A stretch of DNA of 64,000 bases from Xanthobacter oligotrophicus (GCF_008364685.1 NZ_VTTL01000011.1:186001-250000); one strand, 5' to 3'. Shown: positions 1 through 8,276, counted from the stretch's first letter. Notes: generated from the sequence alone by a model not told the origin. A program made the numbers and translations.

Positions 1-173
1 CGGGCCAGCTCCGGCAGGGTGGAATCCTGGTAGCCCACCTTCAGCCTGGCATCCGCCGCCTGCGTCGTGGCGCAGGACAGCGCCGCCAGCGCGCCGGCGA
101 GGAACAGGGCTCCCCACCGCTGGAAGGGCGTGGCAAAGGCGGTCTTCGCCGAGGCACGATTTGCGGACGTCAT
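1..173 (-). CDS. ABC transporter substrate-binding protein, N-terminal part only (cut by window edge)
   Basis: Only about the first 57 residues lie in the window; the gene runs off the left edge. It starts with ATG at 173 and has a hydrophobic secretion signal. The mature start reads DARLKVGYQDSTLPEL, closely matching KVKLLVGYQDLTVPS in the full-length binding protein just upstream, so the two are probably tandem paralogues of the aliphatic sulfonate/taurine binding family (SsuA/TauA type). It lies 26 bases behind that gene on the same strand and probably belongs to the same operon. Its specificity cannot be judged from this fragment. Confidence 0.75.
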   Translation of the reverse strand, partial: MTSANRASAKTAFATPFQRWGALFLAGALAALSCATTQAADARLKVGYQDSTLPELA

Positions 174-199
174 GGCGTTCTCCCTGCCGGCCCGGCTGC

Positions 200-1225
200 T
201 CAGTTGCCGCCGACTGTGGCGGCGTTGAAGCTGCGGTTGAACTCGACGTTCACGTCGATCTTCTTGGGGACCGCCCCGGCCTCGAACAGCACGTCGGCGA
301 TGTGCTGCTCGCGCTTCACCAGATCGTCGTCGAGCGGGCGGAAATTGGCCTTCTGGTAGACCGTGGTTAGCTTGGCGCGGGCGGGGGTCTGCTTGACCTT
401 GTCGATGTAGAGCTTTTCCACCGTGTCAAGGTTGTTGGCGTACCAGGTCCAATGGGTGCGCACCCGGGCGAGGAAGTCGGCGATGGCCGCCTTCTTGGCG
501 GGATCCTTCAGCACGTCACCGCGCGCGGTGAAGACGTTGAGCGCCGGGATGTCCAGCTCGTCGCTGTTGACGATGACGCGCGCCGCGCCCTTCTCGATGG
601 CTTCGCCCACCGGCGCGATGGAGCCGGAATAGGCGTCCACGCGGCCCGAGTTGAACGCCGCCGCCGTGGCATTCTGGTCGCCGAGCTGCACCGGCTCGTA
701 GTCCTTCGGCGTCAGGCCCGCCTTCAGGCCGGACAGGACGTATTGCAGGTAGTTGAAGCCACCGAAATTGTACGCCCACTTCTTGCCGCGCAGCTCCGCC
801 AGCGTGTTGATATTGGCATCCGTGCGCACCACCGTGACGATGGGCGGATACTTCGCATCATTGGCCCGCCAGCCGGCGACGATCTGCAACGGCGGGTTGG
901 CGGCGGACCAGTCGTCCTTCGCCTTGCCCTGTTCGATGATGAGCGAGGTGTCGCCCATGTGGCCCACATCGATGTTCTTCGAGTAGAGGGCCGAGAGCTG
1001 GGCCGCCGGGCCGGGCAGGATCACCCATTCGACCTCGTAGGGCGCGCCTTCCAGGACTTTGGAGGCGTCCACCGTGGAGGGCACCGTGAGGTCCTGGTAG
1101 CCCACCAGCAGCTTCACCTTTTCGCCCTGCGCGGCGGCAGGCGCCATGGCCGAGAGCGAGGACAGGACAAGGCCGGTGCCGGCGGCGAGCACGAGACGGC
1201 GGGAGGGGAGGCGGGAGAAGGTCAC
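200..1225 (-). CDS. ssuA: ABC transporter substrate-binding protein, sulfonate type (SsuA-like)
   Basis: 341 residues, a normal length for a periplasmic sulfonate/taurine/nitrate-type binding protein. A GTG start at 1225 is preceded by GGAG. The N-terminus SRRLVLAAG followed by a hydrophobic stretch and AAAQG looks like a Tat or Sec export signal. The mature protein opens with KVKLLVGYQDL and contains segments typical of the NMT1/SsuA fold, such as WVILPGPAAQLSALYSKNID and a later R-x-Y-P-P-I-V-T-V segment. It follows an ATPase and a permease gene in one minus-strand operon, so it should deliver an organosulfur compound to them. Sulfone and sulfur oxygenase genes a few kb away support sulfur scavenging, but the exact ligand is inferred. 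Confidence 0.85.
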   Translation of the reverse strand: MTFSRLPSRRLVLAAGTGLVLSSLSAMAPAAAQGEKVKLLVGYQDLTVPSTVDASKVLEGAPYEVEWVILPGPAAQLSALYSKNIDVGHMGDTSLIIEQGKAKDDWSAANPPLQIVAGWRANDAKYPPIVTVVRTDANINTLAELRGKKWAYNFGGFNYLQYVLSGLKAGLTPKDYEPVQLGDQNATAAAFNSGRVDAYSGSIAPVGEAIEKGAARVIVNSDELDIPALNVFTARGDVLKDPAKKAAIADFLARVRTHWTWYANNLDTVEKLYIDKVKQTPARAKLTTVYQKANFRPLDDDLVKREQHIADVLFEAGAVPKKIDVNVEFNRSFNAATVGGN

Positions 1226-1269
1226 GCAAGGAACTCCGGGGGTGAATCAAGGGGCTGGGTCGGGTCGCC

Positions 1270-2109
1270 TCAGGCGAGGGCGAGCGGGGTCTGGGGCAGC
1301 GTGCCGTTTGCGGGCGTGTCGGAGGTGACGACACCCAGCTCGGCCAGCAGGCGCATGCGCAGGGCGGTGAATCCGGCATCGCCGCGCTGGCGGGGGCGCG
1401 GCAGGCCGACGCGGGTGTCGAACCGCACCTGGCCGCCGTTCAGCACGATGACGCGGTCGGACATGAGGATGGCCTCGTCCACGTCATGGGTGACCAGCAC
1501 CACGGCCGGCAGATGCCGCCGCCAGAGCTGGGCCACCAGATCGTGCATGCGGATGCGCGTGAGGGCGTCCAGCGCCGCGAACGGCTCGTCCAGCAGCAGG
1601 AGATCGGGCTCCTTGGCCAGCGCCCGGGCCAGCGCCACCCGCTGGGCCTCGCCGCCGGACAGGGTTTTCGGCCAAACGTCCGTGTGCCGGCCGAGGCCGA
1701 CCTCTTCCAGCGCGGCGGCGGCCTGGCGGCGGGTGGCGGCATTCTGCTTGTGGCCGATGACCACGTTCTGCCACACCCGCTTCGCCGGCACGAGGCGCGG
1801 CTCCTGGAACACCACCGAGCGGGCGGCGGCCACCTCGACACGGCCGCCGTCGGCGGTGTCGAGCCCGGCGAGGATGCGCAGGAGCGTAGTCTTGCCGGTG
1901 CCGGACGGCCCCAGCAGCGAGACGAACTCGCCGCGCCGCACATCAAGATCGATGCCGTCGAGGACGGCGCGCGCGCCGAACACCCGGCGCACGCCGGAAA
2001 GGCGCACGGCCAGCGGCTGGTCCGCCAGGGCCGACGCGGCAAGGGCGTCCGCGGGAGCGGCGGTGGGAATGTAGGGGGCCGCGGCCGGGGCGGGGCTAAG
2101 CAAGGACAA
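1270..2109 (-). CDS. ssuB: ABC transporter ATP-binding protein, sulfonate type (SsuB-like)
   Basis: 279-residue nucleotide-binding subunit. Visible motifs are Walker A GPSGTGKTT, Q-loop VVFQEPRLVP, signature LSGGEAQRVALARAL, Walker B LLLLDEPFAALDA and switch VTHDVDEA. The order and spacing match SsuB/TauB proteins. No ATG is available, and translation probably begins at a TTG at 2109 that has GGAGG seven bases upstream. The start overlaps the end of the permease gene, implying translational coupling. The N-terminal 40 residues are Ala/Pro-rich and precede the ATPase fold. It should power uptake by the neighbouring permease. Confidence 0.9.
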   Translation of the reverse strand: MSLLSPAPAAAPYIPTAAPADALAASALADQPLAVRLSGVRRVFGARAVLDGIDLDVRRGEFVSLLGPSGTGKTTLLRILAGLDTADGGRVEVAAARSVVFQEPRLVPAKRVWQNVVIGHKQNAATRRQAAAALEEVGLGRHTDVWPKTLSGGEAQRVALARALAKEPDLLLLDEPFAALDALTRIRMHDLVAQLWRRHLPAVVLVTHDVDEAILMSDRVIVLNGGQVRFDTRVGLPRPRQRGDAGFTALRMRLLAELGVVTSDTPANGTLPQTPLALA

Positions 2110-2983
2110 GGCTGGGCCTCCAGGGCAGGGCGAGGCGTTCCACCACGCGCATGATCAGGTCGATGACGATGCCCAGCAGCGCGTAGACGATGATGCCGGC
2201 GATGATGATGTCGGTGCGCTGGTTCTGGTTGGCGTTTATGAGGATGTAGCCGATGCCCGAGCGGGCATTGATCTGCTCGGCCGCCACCAGCGCCAGCAGG
2301 GAGACGCCGGCGGCGTAGCGCAGGCCCACCAGGATCGAGGGCAGGGCGGTGGGGATGATGACCCGGACCGCGATGAGCCGATGGGAGAGGCCGAACACCT
2401 TGGCCGCCTCGATCAGCTTCTGGTCCACGCCGCGCACGCCGGCATAGGTGTTGAGATAGACCGGGAAGATGGTGGCGCCGTAGATGAGGGCGATCTTGGC
2501 CTGCTCGCCGATGCCGAACCAGATGATGAAGAGCGGGATCATGGCGATGAAGGGGATGGTCCGCAGCATCTGCAGCGGCGCATCGAACAACTCCTCGCCG
2601 ATACGCCACAGGCCGGCGAACAGGCCCAGCAGCAGCCCCGTGGCGGCGCCGAGGGCAAGGCCCACCAAAGCGCGGGCGAGCGAGGTGGGAATGGCGCTCT
2701 GCAACTCACCGGTGCGAATCAGCTCGGCGAAGGCCGCGCCGATTTCGGTAGGCGCTGGAAGGGTTTCCGGCGCCACGATGCCGAAATGCGAGGCGGCCTG
2801 CCAGACGCCGAGCAGCAGCGCCGGCACCAAGGCGCGGGAAAGCAGCCGGGAGGACAGGGCGAAGCGCGAACGGGTTCGGCTGGCCTGCGGCGGCCTGCTC
2901 AGATCGACCAGGACCGGGCCTTTGGGCGGGGTCGGGTTGGGTGGCTCGAACGGGGGAATGTCGGCGCGGGACGGCTGGGCCAT
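2096..2983 (-). CDS. ssuC: ABC transporter permease, sulfonate type (SsuC-like)
   Basis: 295 residues from ATG at 2983. An upstream in-frame extension to 3133 is possible, but it is Pro/Arg-rich and does not look like protein. The protein has about six membrane segments and the inner-membrane permease signature region EAAKVFGLSHRLIAVRVIIP, where the ATPase docks. It is the first gene of the minus-strand ssu operon and overlaps the ATPase gene by 14 bases. The family (SsuC/TauC/NrtB) transports sulfonates, taurine, nitrate or related anions. A sulfur substrate is favoured by the surrounding genes. Confidence 0.88.
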   Translation of the reverse strand: MAQPSRADIPPFEPPNPTPPKGPVLVDLSRPPQASRTRSRFALSSRLLSRALVPALLLGVWQAASHFGIVAPETLPAPTEIGAAFAELIRTGELQSAIPTSLARALVGLALGAATGLLLGLFAGLWRIGEELFDAPLQMLRTIPFIAMIPLFIIWFGIGEQAKIALIYGATIFPVYLNTYAGVRGVDQKLIEAAKVFGLSHRLIAVRVIIPTALPSILVGLRYAAGVSLLALVAAEQINARSGIGYILINANQNQRTDIIIAGIIVYALLGIVIDLIMRVVERLALPWRPSLVLA

Positions 2984-3419
2984 GGTCAGGCCGCACCGAT
3001 GTTGGAGAGGGAGGCGACAGGTCCTGCCGGGTGCGGATGCGGGTGGACGCGAACCACGATGCCTTCTCCTGGGACTGTGTTGTGACGGTGCTGGCCCGCT
3101 GCAGGCAAAGCCCTGCGGTCGCGGCGCGTCCATAAATTCATTAATTCAATTGAATAAGTCAACTAAAAGTCGGCTGGTCCTGGCGAAAGGGCCGGAAGGG
3201 CTGGGACGTGTGGAGCGCCAGATCGGGTGTGTCCTTGGAGCGAGCCGCACTTTCTTCTGTTTTGGCAAGGGGATGGTAGGCCATGCGCGCCGTGGTGAGG
3301 GCGGGGACGCCAGGCCGGGAGAGAGCGGCCGTCCGGCTGGTGCTGCGGCTTTTCAGTGTCGGGTCAATGTGATAAAATTTAATCAATAGAATTAATATAA
3401 AAATAGAAAGACTAACGCC
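2984..3419. promoter_or_regulatory. Divergent promoter region between ssu operon and rhodanese gene
   Basis: This 436-base stretch holds no convincing gene. Two AT-rich patches stand out from GC-rich surroundings. At 3135-3170, next to the ssu genes, there is a perfect 12-base palindrome ATTCAATTGAAT (3144-3155), followed by TAAGTCAA (3155-3162). At 3368-3412, just before the rhodanese TTG start, lies an A/T-rich run with little GC. These are the likely promoter and operator zones of the two divergent units. The regulator is not identifiable from sequence; a CysB/Cbl-type LysR protein would be usual for such genes. Confidence 0.5.
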
Positions 3420-5000
3420 TTGCCGCCTTTCACCGCCCACATCATCGACGTGCCCCAGCTACGCAAGGTATTGGAAGAGCAGGGAGAATTAGCGCTGCTC
3501 GATGTCCGGGAGGAGGGTGAATTCGGGGAGGGGCACCTCTTCTTCTCGGTCAATGCGCCCTACAGCCGGCTGGAATTGCAGGTGGTCGCGCTGGTGCCGC
3601 GCCGGGCCACGCCGGTGGTCTTGGTGGATGACGGCGATGGCCTGGCGCAGCTTGCGGCGCGGCGGCTTGGGGCGCTTGGCTACGGCGATGTCGCGGTTCT
3701 GGAGGGCGGCATTCCCGCCTGGATTTCTACGAAAAATCAAATGTTTAAGAGCGTGAACAGCCGCAGCAAGGCGTTTGCGGAGGTGGTGGAGCATGCCTTC
3801 CACACCCCCGCCATCGAGGCCGCCGAGCTTGACCGGCTGCGGCGCGGTGAGGCCGATGTGGTGGTGCTGGACAGCCGCACGCCGGAGGAGTTCGAGCGCT
3901 TCCACGTGCCCGACGCGGTGAGCTGTCCGGGGGCCGATCTGGTGCTGAAGTTCGACACCTTCGTCACACATCAAGATCAACTGGTGGTGGTGTCCTGTGC
4001 CGGGCGGACGCGGGGCATCATCGGCGCGCAATCCCTTATAGACGCTGGCGTTCCCAATCGCGTGCTGGCGCTGAAGGGCGGTACCCAGGGCTGGCGGCTC
4101 GCCGGGCTCGATCTTGAACACGGCACCATCGGCGACTTCGAGTTCGAGACCACCTCGGCGGCGCGCGGGCGGGCCGAGGCGGTGCGTCGGCGCTTCGGCG
4201 TTCCGGTCGTCGACCAGGACCGCCTCGCCCTCTGGCTGACCGACGCGGCGGCCACGCGCACCACCTATGTCTTCGACCTGCGCGATGAGGCGGAGCGGCA
4301 GGCCGATCCGCTGCCCGGCGCCGTCCCCGCGCCCGGCGGGCAGCTCGTACAGGCCCTCGACCGCTGGGTGGGGGTGCAGCGGGCCCGCATCGCGCTGGTG
4401 GACGACGACGGGGTGCGCGCCCGCATGACGGGGCACTGGCTGATCCAGCTGGGCGAGGATGTCCATGTGCTGGAGGGGCCGCGCGACCGGCTGCGCATCC
4501 CGCCGCCGCCCGCCACCCTCCTCGCGCCGGTTGCGACCGTGTCCGCCGTGGAGGCCGCCGCCCTGATCGCCGCCGGCGGACGGGCGGTGTCGCTGGAGGC
4601 CAGCGCCGCGTTCAGGGCCGGCCATGCGGCCGGGGCGGTGTGGAGCATCCGCCCGCGCCTTGCCGGCCTGCCGCCGGCGGTGCTCGGAGCGCCGGTCATC
4701 GTGCTGTTCGCGGACGAGACGGTGGCGGCGCTGGCGGCGCTCGACCTGAAAGAGATCACCCCGGCCCGCATCGTCGCGGTGGCGGGTGGTCTTGCGGCCT
4801 GGAGTGCCGCCGGTCTGCCGGTGGAGGCACCCCCCCACAGCCCGCCGGATGCCGAGCGCATCGACTATCTGTTCTGGGCCCACGACCGCCACGACGGCAA
4901 TGCCGAGGCGATGCGCACGTATCTGGGATGGGAGGAGCAGCTACCCCAGCAGGTTGCGGCCGAGGGCGGCGGCGGTTTCCGGCTGGTATCCGGGCTCTAA
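3420..5000 (+). CDS. Four-domain rhodanese-like sulfurtransferase
   Basis: 526 residues, translated from TTG at 3420. Four rhodanese-like domains can be followed by their DVR/GH and EGG-x-x-AW patterns: about 8-105, 128-215, 230-345 and 370-470. Only domain 2 keeps a catalytic loop with cysteine, VVSCAGRTRG (Cys193). The equivalent loops of domains 1 and 3 have Asp residues (VDDGDG, VDDDGV), and domain 4 has FADET, so these are probably inactive and structural. The C-terminal 60 residues contain DYLFWAHDRHDGN and are not rhodanese. The gene is divergent from the sulfonate transporter and followed by sulfur oxygenases. A role in handling sulfane sulfur or sulfite released from organosulfur compounds is plausible but unproven. 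Confidence 0.85.
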   Translation: MPPFTAHIIDVPQLRKVLEEQGELALLDVREEGEFGEGHLFFSVNAPYSRLELQVVALVPRRATPVVLVDDGDGLAQLAARRLGALGYGDVAVLEGGIPAWISTKNQMFKSVNSRSKAFAEVVEHAFHTPAIEAAELDRLRRGEADVVVLDSRTPEEFERFHVPDAVSCPGADLVLKFDTFVTHQDQLVVVSCAGRTRGIIGAQSLIDAGVPNRVLALKGGTQGWRLAGLDLEHGTIGDFEFETTSAARGRAEAVRRRFGVPVVDQDRLALWLTDAAATRTTYVFDLRDEAERQADPLPGAVPAPGGQLVQALDRWVGVQRARIALVDDDGVRARMTGHWLIQLGEDVHVLEGPRDRLRIPPPPATLLAPVATVSAVEAAALIAAGGRAVSLEASAAFRAGHAAGAVWSIRPRLAGLPPAVLGAPVIVLFADETVAALAALDLKEITPARIVAVAGGLAAWSAAGLPVEAPPHSPPDAERIDYLFWAHDRHDGNAEAMRTYLGWEEQLPQQVAAEGGGGFRLVSGL

Positions 5001-5060
5001 GAGCCCATTTGAAACTTCTCCCAGTTGGGCGCTGTCAGCCCTCACAGGCGCTTTACCATC

Positions 5061-5228
5061 GTCATGGCCGGGCTTGACCCGGAAGTCGGCTGTTGCCGAC
5101 TTCCGTCCCTGAGAACGGAACCCGCAAACATGCGGGTTCCGGCCATCCACGCGGTAAGGCTGGGAACCATTTTCGCACGCTGCCTCAAGCGGTTCGGCGT
5201 GGATACCCGGGACAAGCCCGGGCATGAC
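5061..5228. repeat. REP-like palindromic intergenic element with nested hairpins
   Basis: The outer arms are GTCATGGCCGGGCTTGACCCGG at the left and CCGGGACAAGCCCGGGCATGAC at the right, an imperfect inverted repeat of about 22 bases each. Inside lie two perfect hairpins: GAAGTCGGC/GCCGACTTC (5082-5103, 4-base loop) and GGAACCCGCA/TGCGGGTTCC (5117-5140, 4-base loop). The arm sequence resembles the dispersed REP-type elements found in many alphaproteobacterial genomes. It lies between two convergent genes in a 334-base gap without coding signal, where it could also act as a transcription terminator. Confidence 0.7.
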
Positions 5229-5334
5229 GGGCGGGATTGCGGTTTTGCCCTTTTGAATTCCTAAACAGGCTCTGACGGCGTCGCAGTAACGGGCCGGCGG
5301 CGCGAAAGCGCAGCCGTTTGGCCCAGCCGCCCCC

Positions 5335-6486
5335 CTAAATCCGCAGGCCGGCCTGCTTCAGCAGTGGAAGCACCGCTTCGCCGAAGTAATCGAGGTCCGG
5401 CTGGAAGTCGAAGAAGGCGAGCTGCACGCCGTCCACGCCCGCCTGCTTCAGGCGCAGCAGCTTGTCCGCCACCTGCTCGGGCGAGCCGATGATCTGGATG
5501 TTGCCGCCCAGCACCCGGTGCTCGCTCTTGTGGTTCTTCCAGGCCTGGCTGTCGCCGACGGCGTGGTGGGCGATGAAGCCGTCCACCGCCTGTGTGTCGG
5601 CGTGGGCGAGGATGGCGGCGTGGTAGGCCTTCGCCTCCTGCTCGGTGGGCCGGCACACGATCATGGGATTGATGATGGCGCGCACCTCGCGCCCCGCCGC
5701 CTTGGCGCGGGCCTTGAGGTTGGCCACGTGATCCGGCAGCGCCGCGAGCGCCGCCTCGATCTCCGCCCCCGCCGGGCTGGTGATGAAGACGAGGTCGGAA
5801 TGCTGCGCGGCATAGTCGAAGCCGGCGGGCGAGCCGGTGGCGTTGACGAGGATGGGCCGGCCGTATTTCGGGCGGGGCGAGACGAAGGCCTCCTCCAGCT
5901 TCCAGAATTCACCGTCGATGGTGACGTTCTCGGTGGAGGCCCACAGCCGCTCCACGATGCCGATGAACTCGGCGGCCCGCGCATAGCGCGCATCGTGCTC
6001 GATCTGGGTAGTGCCGAACATCCTCGGCTCGCGCGGGGCGTAGCCGGTGACCATGTTGATGCCGAAGCGCCCGCCCGAGATGTGGTCGAGGGTCGCCGCG
6101 AACTTGGCGAGGTGCAGCGGGTGCCACGGGCCGTAGAGGATGTGGATGGTGGAGATGAGCACGATGCGCTGCGTCACCGCGGCGAGCGCCGCCACCGTCA
6201 CGAACGGGTCGATGGTCTGCTCGCGATACTTCAGCGCGCCGCCATAGCCGTCCTTGCCGATCCACTGGGCGAGGCCGAAGGCAAGGTCGAAGCCCAGCGC
6301 CTCGGCCTTCAGCGTGAGGGCCTTGTTGTACTCGAAGCTCCAGTCGGTGGTGCGCGGCAGGGTCGAGGGCGACCAGCCGCCGTTCTGGATGGGCAGGAAC
6401 AGGCCGAGCAGCAAAGGCTGCTTCAGCGCCTGCGCCAGCGGACTGTCGGGGTAGTCGGCGGGCGAGATGGTGATCCGTGCGGTCAT
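5335..6486 (-). CDS. LLM-class flavin-dependent monooxygenase (SfnG/RutA-like)
   Basis: 383 residues from ATG at 6486; the longer open frame upstream is discounted. This is a bacterial-luciferase-like fold that uses reduced FMN from a partner reductase. Typical family stretches are LGLFLPIQNGGW near the start, TDWSFEYNKALTLKAEALGFD, GGRFGINMVTGY and a C-terminal IIGSPEQVADKLLRLKQAGVDG. These patterns resemble SfnG (dimethylsulfone monooxygenase) and RutA-type enzymes. It follows the SfnB-family gene in the same orientation, with 129 bases between them, and sits near a sulfonate transporter. C-S bond cleavage for sulfur supply is therefore the best guess. The substrate could be a sulfone, a sulfonate or another compound. 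Confidence 0.82.
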   Translation of the reverse strand: MTARITISPADYPDSPLAQALKQPLLLGLFLPIQNGGWSPSTLPRTTDWSFEYNKALTLKAEALGFDLAFGLAQWIGKDGYGGALKYREQTIDPFVTVAALAAVTQRIVLISTIHILYGPWHPLHLAKFAATLDHISGGRFGINMVTGYAPREPRMFGTTQIEHDARYARAAEFIGIVERLWASTENVTIDGEFWKLEEAFVSPRPKYGRPILVNATGSPAGFDYAAQHSDLVFITSPAGAEIEAALAALPDHVANLKARAKAAGREVRAIINPMIVCRPTEQEAKAYHAAILAHADTQAVDGFIAHHAVGDSQAWKNHKSEHRVLGGNIQIIGSPEQVADKLLRLKQAGVDGVQLAFFDFQPDLDYFGEAVLPLLKQAGLRI

Positions 6487-6615
6487 GTGCGGCCTGTCGG
6501 CTCGGGCGCGGGGGGAGGCGTGAAGAGGCGGGCGCGAAACGGGAAGCACTTGGAGGTGGGCACCGGGAGCCGGCGGCAAGATCGCTCCCGCCACCGGCTC
6601 CCGGCGTCCGGGGGG

Positions 6616-7851
6616 TCAGAAGAAGCTGGAGGCGGGCAGGGGGGTGCCGTCCACTTCGAAGCGGCCCAGCAGGCGCGCCTTGTAGGCCCGCGGATTGTGC
6701 GAGGCGAGGGTGCGCGCGTTGCGCCAGTGCCGGTCGAGATTGAGCGCGCGGTGCGCGGCCGAGGCTCCGCCCACGTCGAACAATTGCGAGGCCGAGCGCA
6801 ACACCAGGTCGTCGATGACCACCTTCGAGCGCGCGGCCCGCAGGGCGGCCTCGTGGGCGGCCTCGGTCACCGCCTCGGTGGGAGCACCTGACGTGCGCAG
6901 GCGGTCCGCCACGTCGAGCGCGTCCGCCGTGGCCAGCACCAGCGTCTCGGCGGCGAAGGCGTTGCTGGCGATCTCGCCGATGGTCTGCTGCAGCAGCGGG
7001 TCTTCGGTCGGCACCTCGGCGGGGGCGAAGAAGAAGGTGTGGGTGCGGCGCTTCAGCACCGCCTTCGCGTCGGCGAGTACCGCGCGCAGGATGCCGGCGT
7101 TCACCGTGGTGAGATAGAGCTGGGGCAGGGTGCTGGAATAGGCGGTGCCGTAGCCGACGGTCTCGCCGTCGCGCACCACCTCGTCCGGCTCCACGCGCAC
7201 GTTGTCGAACACGGTGGTGCCGCTGCCGGTGAGGCGCTGGCCGATGCCGTCCCAGTCATCCACCAGCTGGATGCCGGCGCGCGCCACCGGCAGGATCACC
7301 GAGGCGAGCTTGCCCTCGGGCGTGGCCACGCGCACCAGCACCAGGTCCGAGAACAGGGTGCCGGTGCTGTAGTATTTCTGGCCGGAGATGCGATAGCCGT
7401 CGCCGTCCGGCTGGAGGACGGTGGTGAAGATGCCGCCGCCCACCACCTTGGCGTTGGTCTCGGTGTTGGCGAGGCCCACGATGGCGCCCGCCGCCACCTC
7501 ACGCCGCCACCGCTTCTGGGTCTCGTCCTTGGGGATGCGGGCGTAGCGCTCCACGAAGGTGAAGTGATTGCGCAGGATGTGGGCCACGTTGGCATCCGCC
7601 GCCGCAAGGCGCAGCGTCACCGAGAACAGGTCGCGGAACGAGGCGCCGGCGCCGCCCGCCTCCACCGGCAGGCGCAGCGCGCCGAGCTTCGCCTTGCGAA
7701 TGAGGGCCAAGGGCTCGTGGGGCAGGATGCGCTCGAACTCACGATGCGCCGCGCCCTCGCCGATGACACCGAACAGGGCCTCCAGCGCCGGCGAGGCCGG
7801 GTCCAGCGGACCGGTGAAATCGAGGGCAGGCGGGGTGACGATTTCGTTCAT
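6616..7851 (-). CDS. sfnB: SfnB-family sulfur acquisition oxidoreductase (acyl-CoA dehydrogenase fold)
   Basis: 411 residues from ATG at 7851; the in-frame upstream extension is poorly supported. The protein has the acyl-CoA-dehydrogenase-like flavoprotein fold of the DszC/SfnB group: an N-terminal helical part, a central beta segment with SGQKYYSTGTLFSDLVLVRVATPEG, then WDGIGQRLTGSGTTVFDNVRV, and a C-terminal helical bundle with FDVGGASAAHRALNLDRHWRNARTL in pieces. Such enzymes use reduced flavin to oxygenate sulfur compounds or act in dimethylsulfone breakdown. It is the first gene of a minus-strand pair with the LLM monooxygenase. Family placement is firm; substrate is inferred. Confidence 0.82.
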   Translation of the reverse strand: MNEIVTPPALDFTGPLDPASPALEALFGVIGEGAAHREFERILPHEPLALIRKAKLGALRLPVEAGGAGASFRDLFSVTLRLAAADANVAHILRNHFTFVERYARIPKDETQKRWRREVAAGAIVGLANTETNAKVVGGGIFTTVLQPDGDGYRISGQKYYSTGTLFSDLVLVRVATPEGKLASVILPVARAGIQLVDDWDGIGQRLTGSGTTVFDNVRVEPDEVVRDGETVGYGTAYSSTLPQLYLTTVNAGILRAVLADAKAVLKRRTHTFFFAPAEVPTEDPLLQQTIGEIASNAFAAETLVLATADALDVADRLRTSGAPTEAVTEAAHEAALRAARSKVVIDDLVLRSASQLFDVGGASAAHRALNLDRHWRNARTLASHNPRAYKARLLGRFEVDGTPLPASSFF

Positions 7852-8234
7852 GGGACAATCCAGTGGCAGGATCAGGGTGGCGGGATCAGGATGCGATCGG
7901 GGCAGCCGGGCCGACGACACGCTGTGCCAGCCTATCCACACAAACTATAAAAACCATCGATTAAGTCAATTTTTAATGCCCACGCGTTCACGGCGGGGGC
8001 GGCCGACCTGCGGCTCGGGCCGGTGCGGACCAGGTCCGAAACGCAAAAAGGCCGCCTTGCGGCGACCCTTGCGAAATCCCTGGTATTTAAGGATTTTTGG
8101 TTGCGGGGGCACGCAACCATCTCAAATTGCTATTTCGAGCCGCAGCATAGATATCCGCTCCGAGGTCGAGGGTGAGGGTTCAATTCCCCCTGATTTCGAG
8201 AAGCCCTGCGTTCCCAGTGACAAGCTAATTATAA
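7852..8234. other. Gene-free boundary region between sulfur genes and the arsenic/metal region
   Basis: I see no gene in this stretch; open frames across it lack coding character. The left part (7940-7980) is AT-rich and is the likely promoter of the SfnB-family operon. It includes TAAGTCAA at 7962-7969, also present beside the ssu palindrome. At 8048-8066 lies a GC hairpin (GGCCGCCTTGCGGCGACC) resembling a terminator. At 8098-8119 there is a tRNA-end-like hairpin, described separately. A TTCAATTCC string at 8179-8187 looks like a tRNA T-loop, but no cloverleaf can be folded around it. Confidence 0.5.
8098..8119 (+). repeat. Perfect hairpin containing a tRNA-fMet 3'-end-like sequence; possible attachment-site remnant
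   Basis: TGGTTGCG and CGCAACCA form a perfect 8-base stem around GGGGCA. The first 14 bases, TGGTTGCGGGGGCA, are the reverse complement of the acceptor end of initiator tRNA genes as I remember them from alphaproteobacteria (TGCCCCCGCAACCA). No tRNA body follows. Islands that integrate at tRNA 3' ends leave such short duplicates, and this one lies exactly where sulfur genes give way to the arsenic/metal region. The hairpin could equally be a chance palindrome or terminator part. Confidence 0.35.
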
Positions 8235-8260
8235 AATGCGCTTGAACGCATATGCGCATT
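8235..8260. promoter_or_regulatory. Dyad operator candidate for the ArsR regulator
   Basis: The central palindrome CGCATATGCG (8247-8256) overlaps an outer inverted repeat AATGCGC (8235-8241) and GCGCATT (8254-8260). The site lies 17 bases before the ArsR start codon in an AT-rich leader. ArsR/SmtB repressors bind imperfect AT-rich dyads over their own promoters, so autoregulation is likely. Binding itself is inferred. Confidence 0.55.
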
Positions 8261-8276
8261 AAAGTAAAAGAAGCGT

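Noticed and set aside
452-2074. Long plus-strand open frame of 540 codons opposite the ssu genes
   Set aside because: It runs antisense to clear SsuA and SsuB proteins, is Arg/Ala-rich with no recognisable motif, and is typical of shadow frames in GC-rich DNA.
7932-8120. Minus-strand 62-codon frame in the boundary region
   Set aside because: No ribosome site, no family motif, and it overlaps the tRNA-end-like hairpin and a terminator-like hairpin.
8101-8205. Possible intact tRNA gene around the TTCAATTCC string
   Set aside because: No anticodon arm or matching acceptor stem can be formed. Only a tRNA-end-like hairpin and a T-loop-like string are present.
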